From: Clostridiaceae bacterium
GTDB taxonomy: Bacteria > Bacillota > Clostridia > Saccharofermentanales > Fastidiosipilaceae
Assembly: GCA_012800655.1 (NCBI GenBank)
Contig: JAAZIX010000060.1
Location: 1 to 34,185, forward strand
Direction: 5' to 3'
Length of the DNA stretch: 34,185 nt
Part shown: positions 7,816 through 15,501 of the stretch, in pieces
Position numbering within the stretch: position 1 is the first letter of the stretch
Layout of the letters: each line of letters opens with the position of its first letter
Position numbers and translations under genes: made by a program
The notes under the pieces: model-generated
The model's database searches: none
Seen by the model: the letters and a program-made list of their open reading frames with translations, nothing else
Told to the model about the DNA's origin: nothing

Positions 7816-9732
7816 TCAATTCCGCCGGCCCAGCCGCCGCTCAAAATATTTTATTAACAGCATATACGCGATCCAAATAATCAAAACAATCAGCCCGCCG
7901 GCGATCAGCCAGAACGTGAAACTGTTGCGCTCGTAAAAGGCTCTGAAAGAGCGCTCGGGCAAAGGTGTGGCGAGGATATTTATGTTACTGCCGATCGGCA
8001 CGATAATATCGCTACCGTCTTGAAGTCGATAGAGGAGATCACCGACCGCGGTTCCGATCTCGACCGGCGGCAACAGACCGTTTTTAGGTCGGAAAATCGG
8101 ATTATTGCTGACCAGGATGTCAATCTCTCGCGGGTGCGTATACCAAACATCACGCAAAGCGACCGGACTGAAGATCTGACCCGCAAATTCCTCATTATGC
8201 GCCAGGATTTCCCCCTGTGAGACCAATTGTGAACGCGTGTATGCGTTGCCTATAGCCTCGTATATCGAACGAATATTCAGTAGGTTCCGGCGAACGATCA
8301 AGTCCAGATCCGTACCGAAAGATGAGCCGCAAAATAAGGCCAGGTAATTCAGTTGCTCCGGGTCGCGATTCATCCCGACGGTGAAAAAGGCCGAATACTC
8401 TCCCGGTTCGCAGGCGATCAAACCGCCGTCCAGACCGGTGGCGGAATCCCACGCGGTAGAAAAATCATTGACAAAGTGGTGAAAACGACCGGCTTCAAGA
8501 AAATTATAATTCTTTCTGCCGACTGTTTCTCTGATGCTTCCGTGGGATAATGCGTATTTTGCAATTTTCCCCAGGTCGCGCAGGGAGGAAATCCCCGAGA
8601 CTGTGCCCTGTGATTCTTTGTTCGGATGAAGATCGACAATAGGGATGTGATCGGGCTTTGCACTATCGGTTTCGTTGGGATTTTTAAATGAACTTATAGA
8701 AAATTCCGTATCGGATAAATTCAGATCACCGGCCTTGACATTCATATGTTTGACGAAAGTTTCAGCATCACCTGCCACGGCCGTTATGAGAGTCTGCATG
8801 GCGATTTCGGAACCTTCCAATAGAAGGGCATTTGTCAGAAAAGCAGCGGAGAAATAGGCATTTCCGTTTTTGAGACTGCGATCCCGACTGTCCTGCGAAG
8901 TGAAAGACGGCACGAAGATCATGTAGTCCGGATAGAGCTTCTCCGTAGCCAAAACGGCCACCATAAGCCGACCCGCAAGGCGGGGAGAAATCAGCCGCTC
9001 AGAGCCGCTCGCATATAAGGTGGAGTCTTGTGAAAGATCCAAAACCAGACATTGTTCGGTGGTCAAAGACAAATTAACAAAGCGGTACTGCTCCGGGCTA
9101 TCAGTGACGAGGTCCTGCGGGCCGAAAGGATAGGGCAATGTTCCGGAATACCAAGGGAAGCGATGGGACTCTGATGGTAGCGTAGGTGGCGTGGTTTGAA
9201 CAGTTGAGGGCTTCGTCGGCGGGGAAGTAGGAGGTACAGTTCTCTGGGGCGGCTTGGTTGTCGGTGTAGTCGGAGGAGATGTAGCAGGCGGATCCGTATC
9301 GGTAGGAGGTTCGGTAGATTCACCGTCGGTTTCGCTCGTATCCGTGGAGACATCAGTGGTGGTGCTTACGGCGGGTTGAGACGTATCAGTTATTGTGTCC
9401 GGATCTACAGTGGTTTCGCTGGGTGTAATGGTGATATCCGTATCCTCGCTTGTTACCGTGGTGGGGTCCGCATCAGATTCGGTTGTGAGGGTAGAGGACA
9501 TATCCGTCGTGATTGATTCTTCCTCTGAAACAGAGGAAGAGGGCAAGGAATTTTCTTCGGAACAAGTGGATTCGGTTGTAGTCCCATCCGGAACGATAAC
9601 GTCGCCGGTTGAGGGTGACGTATCTAACCCTGCAGCATGCGGGACAAGCAGATTTGCGCTGAAGATCAGGCTGACAATAATCAGACTGAGGAATGAGAAA
9701 ATTCTAAATTTTGGGCACACTTTCAGCTTCAT
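7816..9732 (-). CDS. Secreted, membrane-anchored S11 (D-alanyl-D-alanine carboxypeptidase)-like protein, predicted catalytically inactive
   Basis: Signal peptide MKLKVCPKFRIFSFLSLIIVSLIFS, long Thr/Ser/Pro/Asp-rich linker, S11-like domain (e.g. AVAGDAETFVKHMNVKAGDLNLSDTEF), C-terminal TM. SxxK, SxN and KTG motifs are not conserved. Start set at ATG 9732 (GTG 9738 also possible) because the predicted promoter lies too close to ATG 9756. Confidence 0.75.
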   Translation of the reverse strand: MKLKVCPKFRIFSFLSLIIVSLIFSANLLVPHAAGLDTSPSTGDVIVPDGTTTESTCSEENSLPSSSVSEEESITTDMSSTLTTESDADPTTVTSEDTDITITPSETTVDPDTITDTSQPAVSTTTDVSTDTSETDGESTEPPTDTDPPATSPPTTPTTKPPQRTVPPTSPPTKPSTVQTTPPTLPSESHRFPWYSGTLPYPFGPQDLVTDSPEQYRFVNLSLTTEQCLVLDLSQDSTLYASGSERLISPRLAGRLMVAVLATEKLYPDYMIFVPSFTSQDSRDRSLKNGNAYFSAAFLTNALLLEGSEIAMQTLITAVAGDAETFVKHMNVKAGDLNLSDTEFSISSFKNPNETDSAKPDHIPIVDLHPNKESQGTVSGISSLRDLGKIAKYALSHGSIRETVGRKNYNFLEAGRFHHFVNDFSTAWDSATGLDGGLIACEPGEYSAFFTVGMNRDPEQLNYLALFCGSSFGTDLDLIVRRNLLNIRSIYEAIGNAYTRSQLVSQGEILAHNEEFAGQIFSPVALRDVWYTHPREIDILVSNNPIFRPKNGLLPPVEIGTAVGDLLYRLQDGSDIIVPIGSNINILATPLPERSFRAFYERNSFTFWLIAGGLIVLIIWIAYMLLIKYFERRLGRRN

Positions 9733-9761
9733 TTCCACATCGTTTCTCCGATACACTTTGC

Positions 9762-9790
9762 AGTATAACTCATTTGTCTGCCGCTGTCAG
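9762..9790 (-). promoter_or_regulatory. Predicted sigma-A promoter of the S11-like gene
   Basis: On the minus strand CTGACA - 17 nt - TATACT. Confidence 0.65.
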
Positions 9791-9834
9791 CGATAACGTA
9801 CCCGAACCGTTGCAAGTATTCAAGTATTATATTC

Positions 9835-9843
9835 TGGTATAAT
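9835..9843 (+). promoter_or_regulatory. Predicted extended -10 promoter (TGgTATAAT) of the M28-like/ATPase/TOPRIM operon
   Basis: TGGTATAAT at 9835-9843; tandem 8-bp repeat CAAGTATT CAAGTATT at 9813-9828 just upstream. Confidence 0.62.
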
Positions 9844-9866
9844 TGTGGGGAAAGGGAATTATTATT

Positions 9867-11162
9867 TTGCAGCGGAGATTAAAACAAAGACGAGCGCGAA
9901 CCTTCATGAAAGTGCTGGCGATAACTCTTGTTCTCGTCACATTTATGACTGCCTGCGGTAGCGCGCCGAAAGAAGAGATTGATACCCTGGATCGTTACGG
10001 TTCCTCCTTGGCGCGTGATTTGGCGCGGCGTCACCCGGAGCGTCCGCCTTATTCGGTGGGGGAGCGAGCAACGGCACAGTTTATTGTGCGTGAGTTCGAA
10101 AAGCTCGGCTATCAGCCGAAGATGCAGTCTTTCAAAGGAGAGCCTTCAGAGGAAGATGCGTCGGTTCCCGAATCGGCGAATATTATCGTGCGGATTCCGG
10201 GCAACGGTTTCGAACGTGATGAGGCTAAGGCTACGGATCTTTTTGGCAAAAAGGATCCTGACAAGCCCGTCGGCCGTTTCAGAGCAACGATCGTCATTGG
10301 TGCACATTACGATACGATCCCTCAGGAGCCTGAGGAAGAAGACGGAGAAGACGAAGAAAAAAGCGAAGAAAAAGGTGAAGAATCAGCCGCGGTTACGTTG
10401 GGTAATTTTGACGGCATCTCGGATAACGCATCGGGTATCGCTGTCTTGCTGGCCTTGGCGCGCGATCTGAAAGAGCAGTCGAGTCCGATCGGTTATGACA
10501 TAATTTTAGCGGCCTTCGGTGCAGGCGCTGATGCCAGACGTGGAAGCCATTATTTCTATAAATCTTTAAGCAAGAGTGAGCGTAATTCCCTGGATTGTGT
10601 CTATATTCTCGAATCGCTCTATGCCGGTGACAACCTCTATGCCAGCGCCGGGCTTTCCTCCGCCCAGCCGGGAAAGAAAATGGACTTGCGCCTGCGCCTG
10701 TATGAATTCAATTTGGCCGCTGTCGACGCAAAAATTCGCCGTGCCTACGGGGTCGATATTTTGAATAATACTTCCTCGCTGAAAATTCCCTTGCCCGGAC
10801 ATGAACCTGAGGAGGGAAAAGAAGCGGAACAGATTTTATACCGCGAGTTTACTTTACATCCAGGCGACTGTGAGCCTTTTGATCTGGCGGGCATTCCCTG
10901 CGTATACATAGAGTCATACAATTATCGCGGCGACACGGTCGAGGAGATGCGCGATAACCGCAGCCCTGAATTTGCCTCCGTAAACGGCAATATGCGAGGC
11001 AGTAGATTTGACTCGACCCGGACCCTGGATGAAATAATGCCCGATAATACTTTGACTCTGCGTATCAATGCGGTGGCTAGGACGCTGTCCTTCGTTGTCA
11101 AGAGAGGTCTGCTTGATGCGAAGGTAGCCGACGGAGGCGGCAATTCGACGGATAATACATGA
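9867..11162 (+). CDS. M28 family peptidase-like lipoprotein, predicted catalytically degenerate
   Basis: Signal/lipobox-like MKVLAITLVLVTFMTACGS; M28-like motifs GAHYDT and SDNASGIAVLLALA retained; downstream ligand motifs altered. Start set at TTG 9867 (SD ggggaaaggga) because the listed 9843 start coincides with the -10 element. Confidence 0.75.
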   Translation: MQRRLKQRRARTFMKVLAITLVLVTFMTACGSAPKEEIDTLDRYGSSLARDLARRHPERPPYSVGERATAQFIVREFEKLGYQPKMQSFKGEPSEEDASVPESANIIVRIPGNGFERDEAKATDLFGKKDPDKPVGRFRATIVIGAHYDTIPQEPEEEDGEDEEKSEEKGEESAAVTLGNFDGISDNASGIAVLLALARDLKEQSSPIGYDIILAAFGAGADARRGSHYFYKSLSKSERNSLDCVYILESLYAGDNLYASAGLSSAQPGKKMDLRLRLYEFNLAAVDAKIRRAYGVDILNNTSSLKIPLPGHEPEEGKEAEQILYREFTLHPGDCEPFDLAGIPCVYIESYNYRGDTVEEMRDNRSPEFASVNGNMRGSRFDSTRTLDEIMPDNTLTLRINAVARTLSFVVKRGLLDAKVADGGGNSTDNT

Positions 11163-12421
11163 TAGTCGGCTTAACACTGCGAAATTTTGCCCTTTTCACG
11201 GAACTTAGGTTCGGTTTGGTCGAGCCTGAGTCGCCGTCATTATCCGAGGCGCGACTTAACCCGCTAACAGCTATAATCGGTCGCAACAACAGCGGTAAGA
11301 GCACGATTTTAGAGTCGCTGGACTTCTTAGCCGATTGTCTGCGTGTCGGGGTAAGAGCTGCGGCAACCCGCAATCATCGCGGCGGCTTCAGTAAGCTTCG
11401 TCATGAAGGAAGTACCGAGCCCGTATCTCTGGAAATTGTTTTGAATCTGCCCGAGCATAATTTAGTGAGGTATACGCTAGAAATTTCCGCGGATCGCCAG
11501 GGACGCCCCTTTGTGAATCGTGAACGCCTGGAGAAATTAGGTACGGACGGGATATCTGAGGTATATTTAGATCTTAAGGAAGGGCAGGGAAAGGTTCGAG
11601 GCAAAAATAGTCCCAGCGCGACCGGCGTCAATGATTTAATTTATCCGGCTTTGTCCTTGTACGGCCGTTTGAGCGATGTGCCGTCCTGCTTCCGGGATAC
11701 TTTATACCTGTTGACCCGGATATTTTTCTTCCGTCTGGACAGTAAGTCTTCCGCTCAAAAAGATCTCGATCGCGAGGGCTCGGCCGCGCATCTGGATCTC
11801 GCTCAGGGCAGGGGAGGACATAAGCACCTGAACAGCAACGGCACCAATGTCCGGAATGTTCTTGTCTGGTTACGTGAGGAAGAGCCGCTAAAGTATGAGC
11901 GGATCATGAATCTTATCGATCAGCGTTTGCCTTTGAGTCCGCGCCTGCGCCGTGATCTGCAATCCGGTCTCTATAACAGCGGTGAAGCGCGGTTCTTTAT
12001 CCTTCAGCTTCTCTTATTGGATCCTGACCCGCGCCCCGTCATACTGCTGGATAATCCCGACAGCGGCATGTTTTATACGCTCCAATCTGCTCTCGGTCTG
12101 GCTTTGCGCGAGTACGAACTGACGCGCCGAGGCCAGGTGATACTGAGTACGCATAACACCAATCTCCTCGATACGTTTGCGCCTTCCGAAGTCTGGTATT
12201 TGCCCGGGCCGCCGCAGATTGAGGGCAGGACGGAGCCCGGGCCGAGTACGACCTGGGATTTGCTGAGTGAATATTCCGAGATCGATCCGGGCGCGAGTGA
12301 AGGCGTTACTTATGACTCCGAAGTACGAGCCGACTGTGCTGCGGACGACCCGATTATACGAGCAATGTACGATGAAGGAATGTCTATGGGGATACTCTGG
12401 TACCAGGGGTATTTTACGTAA
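11159..12421 (+). CDS. AAA/ABC-type ATPase (RecF/OLD-like, AAA_21-like)
   Basis: Walker A GRNNSGKST; signature-like SGEARFFILQLLLL; Walker B-like PVILLDNPD; H-loop-like VILSTHNTNLLD; ATGA overlap with the upstream gene. Confidence 0.85.
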   Translation: MIVGLTLRNFALFTELRFGLVEPESPSLSEARLNPLTAIIGRNNSGKSTILESLDFLADCLRVGVRAAATRNHRGGFSKLRHEGSTEPVSLEIVLNLPEHNLVRYTLEISADRQGRPFVNRERLEKLGTDGISEVYLDLKEGQGKVRGKNSPSATGVNDLIYPALSLYGRLSDVPSCFRDTLYLLTRIFFFRLDSKSSAQKDLDREGSAAHLDLAQGRGGHKHLNSNGTNVRNVLVWLREEEPLKYERIMNLIDQRLPLSPRLRRDLQSGLYNSGEARFFILQLLLLDPDPRPVILLDNPDSGMFYTLQSALGLALREYELTRRGQVILSTHNTNLLDTFAPSEVWYLPGPPQIEGRTEPGPSTTWDLLSEYSEIDPGASEGVTYDSEVRADCAADDPIIRAMYDEGMSMGILWYQGYFT

Positions 12422-13096
12422 ATGATCAGCGTTGAGGCATTGGTCGAAGACAGATCCGGCTCGGTAATTCTCGGCGGTATCCTCGATGCTTTTACCTCTG
12501 TCAGCGACACACCTTTTTCTTACCGTCTTCATCCGCATCGCGGTATCGGTTCTCCTCGCTTCGATTGGAACCGCCGACCCGATCCGATGGCAACAACACT
12601 CTTTGCGCTCTTACCGGCGGAATTGCGTGCCTATAACCGGGTTCTGTCTCCGGCGAAGAACTTGGTGATCATAGTGTTCGATGCCGATGACGGCAATCCG
12701 GAAAATTTGAAAGAAACCGTCGGTCATATGACGCGTAAATTCTTACCGGACTTACCGGCTGTCATAGGAGTCGCAGTCGAGGAATTGGAGTCTTGGTTGC
12801 TGGGTGATGTTGCCGCTCTGAAGTCGGCCTATCCCGACGGCCATTTCGAACATTGGAAAAACTACCGGCAGGACAGCATATGCGGCACTTGGGAAGTCCT
12901 TTGCCGAATTATTATGGGTTCAAAGGCTGAGGAGCTGATCGCACTCGGCTATCCCGCCGTGGGTCAGTTCAAGTACGAGTGGGCCGAAAGAATCGCTCCC
13001 CACCTGTCTGTCGAAACAAATGCTTCTCCCAGTCTGCACAGGTTTATCCACAGGCTGGAATCGGTTATGAGCGATATGACCGGAGCGAGCAACTGA
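12422..13096 (+). CDS. TOPRIM-like/DUF4276-like protein
   Basis: ALVEDRSGS (TOPRIM motif I-like), HPHRGIGS, LVIIVFDADD (DxD), VAVEELESWLLGD; start abuts the ATPase stop codon. Confidence 0.65.
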   Translation: MISVEALVEDRSGSVILGGILDAFTSVSDTPFSYRLHPHRGIGSPRFDWNRRPDPMATTLFALLPAELRAYNRVLSPAKNLVIIVFDADDGNPENLKETVGHMTRKFLPDLPAVIGVAVEELESWLLGDVAALKSAYPDGHFEHWKNYRQDSICGTWEVLCRIIMGSKAEELIALGYPAVGQFKYEWAERIAPHLSVETNASPSLHRFIHRLESVMSDMTGASN

Positions 13097-14337
13097 TGGA
13101 GGCAGATAATAACTCCGCGGAGCGGACATTTTATCTTCGTCGGCCTTTGCCGCGCAGTTTATACATTCATTTGCCTTTTTGTATTCGTCGTTGTCCTTAT
13201 TGCGATTTCTTTTCCACGGTCGGTCAAGAGAACTTCTTTCCACAGTATCAAAAAGCATTGCTTTCCGAGGTCAGATTAGTCGGGTGCGAAGTTGATTTCC
13301 TGCGCGGGCGGGATCCTGAGTACAACGGAGTTGAAACTGTTTATTTCGGGGGCGGAACGCCGTCGCTTTGGTCTTCCGAGCATATCGAACAGCTTCTGGA
13401 AAGTATCGGGACGTTTGTAGGGATTGCGGACGGCTGCGAAATTACTTTGGAAGCTAATCCTTCCTCGCTTTCATTTCGTCATCTTTCGGATTTGCGCGCC
13501 GCCGGAATAAATCGTCTCAGTATCGGCGTTCAGGCCACCGATGATAACCTCTTGCGCAAAATCGGCCGTCTGCATAACCGTGCCGAAGCGGAAGCGGCCC
13601 TGAAAGGCGCGGAGAAGGCCGGTTTTGCCAATATCGGTATAGATTTGATGATCGGTCTGCCAGCCCAAACTATCGCCGATATAAAGTCCTCTCTTGCCTG
13701 GTTGCGAGAATACCCGATTCAACATGTATCGGCATATTCGCTGATTATTGAACCGGATACACCTTTCGCTGATCTGTATTCCCCCGGCGGGAGTTTATAC
13801 CGGGAGCTTCCTGACCCGGAGGATGAACGTAAACAGTGGTATACGCTCCGTGAGGGCCTGAAGGCATTTGGCTTTGAGCATTATGAAATCAGCAATTTTG
13901 CCTGCCCCGGTTATCGCTCCCGCCACAACAGCGCATATTGGAGCGGGGATATGTACTGGGGGTTGGGTGCCGGGGCACATAGTTATTATCGTTCCCGCAA
14001 TGATATCTGTCCGCAGCGCCGCGCTAATCTGAACGATCTATCCGCATATGCCGAGCGGGTTGAACGAGCCGATCAGATTTCCGCAATGGGTGAATTAACG
14101 GAAGTCATGGATGCAGCGGATATTGAGAAAGAATTTTTCCTGTTGGGCTTGCGGATTTTGGACGGGGTTGATCTACGTAACTTTACGGAGCGATTCGGGC
14201 ATGAAGTGCCCGCAAGTATACGGCTGATCTTGGAGAAGTTGGTTGGGATACAGTTGCTCATTGAAGAGAGCAGTGTCTATCGCCTGAGTCTTAAGGGCGA
14301 GGACTATGGTAACCGGGTTTTCAGCGAATTCATCTAG
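13096..14337 (+). CDS. hemW: Radical SAM heme chaperone / coproporphyrinogen oxidase-like protein HemW
   Basis: LYIHLPFCIRRCPYCDFFS (CxxxCxxC), TVYFGGGTPSLW, IGVQATDDNLLRKIGRLH, YEISNFACPGYRSRHNSAYWSG; located 5' of hrcA as in many Firmicutes. Start ATG 13096 overlaps the TOPRIM stop (TGATG). Confidence 0.92.
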   Translation: MEADNNSAERTFYLRRPLPRSLYIHLPFCIRRCPYCDFFSTVGQENFFPQYQKALLSEVRLVGCEVDFLRGRDPEYNGVETVYFGGGTPSLWSSEHIEQLLESIGTFVGIADGCEITLEANPSSLSFRHLSDLRAAGINRLSIGVQATDDNLLRKIGRLHNRAEAEAALKGAEKAGFANIGIDLMIGLPAQTIADIKSSLAWLREYPIQHVSAYSLIIEPDTPFADLYSPGGSLYRELPDPEDERKQWYTLREGLKAFGFEHYEISNFACPGYRSRHNSAYWSGDMYWGLGAGAHSYYRSRNDICPQRRANLNDLSAYAERVERADQISAMGELTEVMDAADIEKEFFLLGLRILDGVDLRNFTERFGHEVPASIRLILEKLVGIQLLIEESSVYRLSLKGEDYGNRVFSEFI

Positions 14338-14382
14338 ATTTAACTTCACAAACAGCAAATTAGAAAATGTGTTTGATATTCC

Positions 14383-14411
14383 TTGACATTCGTTTAAAAG
14401 AGTGGTAAATT
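14383..14411 (+). promoter_or_regulatory. Sigma-A promoter of hrcA-grpE-dnaK-dnaJ
   Basis: TTGACA - 17 nt - TAAATT with TG extension, directly upstream of CIRCE. Confidence 0.85.
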
Positions 14412-14415
14412 ACTC

Positions 14416-14442
14416 TTAGCACTCGAAGGATGAGAGTGCTAA
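14416..14442. promoter_or_regulatory. CIRCE element (HrcA operator)
   Basis: Perfect TTAGCACTC-gaaggatga-GAGTGCTAA. Confidence 0.98.
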
Positions 14443-14460
14443 AGACGGAAAGGAGGGAAT

Positions 14461-15501
14461 ATGCCGTTAGATGAACGAAAACAGAAGGTACTGCAGGCGG
14501 TAGTTGACGAGTACGTAGCTACAGCCGATCCGGTGAGTTCGCGCAGTATAGTCGGTCATTGCGGATTAGACGTCAGTCCGGCGACTTTACGTAACGAAAT
14601 GGCGGAATTGGAAGAGATGGGATATCTCGAGCAACCGCATACCTCGTCCGGGCGTGTCCCTTCCGATGCCGGCTATCGCATTTATGTTGATCAGTTGATG
14701 CCTGTGACGGCGCTTTCCCGCCAGGAGAAGACCCGTTTGAGCGCCGATCTGATTGCCCAGTGCAATGAGCTCGAGACTCTGTTGCGTCAGGCAGCGGAGC
14801 TTTTAGCAAGTTCCACCGGTTACACGTCGGTAGCTATTACTCCGCATCTGCATTCATCCGTCCTGGATCAGGTCCGCATGTTGATGATTGAACCGGGGAA
14901 AGTCCTCGTCATTGTAGTGGTAACGGCGGGGATTGTAAGGGATCGTCTGACGAGGATGCCGCTGGAGATTGATGCCGAAACACTGAATAAATTAGCGAAG
15001 GCAATTGAAATCGGTTTAGCCGGTCAGCGTATTGACGAGATTACTCTGCTCTCATTGGAGAAGGCGACGGAGCGTGTCAAAGTTCCGGAGAGTCTGTTGA
15101 ATCAGGTTCTGTACGAAGCGTATGTTTCCATTAAGCAGGCCGATAATCTCGAAGTTTTTCTCTCCGGGGTACCGAATTTATTAACTCACCCGGAATTCCG
15201 CGATTCCCTGCGTGCCAAGACGGTAGTAGACGCTTTGACACAGAACGGACTGATCGCCGGTTATATGCGTGAGGACGCGCTTAATAAGAGCGACGACGGA
15301 GAATTCATGATCCGGATCGGTCAGGAGATAAGTCTCCATGGTATGGAAGAGTGTAGCTTTGTCAGCACCGTATATAAGATGGGTGATGAATTGATGGGAA
15401 ATATAGGGGTGATCGGCCCGCGGCGTATGTCTTACAGCAACGTGGTTTCGAGAATCACCTTTATTAGTAGGATGGTCAACAGTAGTTTGGAGGACAGATA
15501 A
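14461..15501 (+). CDS. hrcA: Heat-inducible transcription repressor HrcA
   Basis: LDERKQKVLQAVVDEYVATADPVSSRSI; preceded by CIRCE and SD aaaggaggg. Confidence 0.96.
   Translation: MPLDERKQKVLQAVVDEYVATADPVSSRSIVGHCGLDVSPATLRNEMAELEEMGYLEQPHTSSGRVPSDAGYRIYVDQLMPVTALSRQEKTRLSADLIAQCNELETLLRQAAELLASSTGYTSVAITPHLHSSVLDQVRMLMIEPGKVLVIVVVTAGIVRDRLTRMPLEIDAETLNKLAKAIEIGLAGQRIDEITLLSLEKATERVKVPESLLNQVLYEAYVSIKQADNLEVFLSGVPNLLTHPEFRDSLRAKTVVDALTQNGLIAGYMREDALNKSDDGEFMIRIGQEISLHGMEECSFVSTVYKMGDELMGNIGVIGPRRMSYSNVVSRITFISRMVNSSLEDR

Noticed and set aside
9395-9796. Plus-strand ORF of 133 aa rich in Ser/Val
   Set aside because: Antisense shadow of the Thr/Ser-rich stalk of the minus-strand S11-like protein.
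12014-12538. Minus-strand 174-aa ORF across the ATPase/TOPRIM junction
   Set aside because: Overlaps two well-supported plus-strand genes; composition not protein-like; no SD seen.
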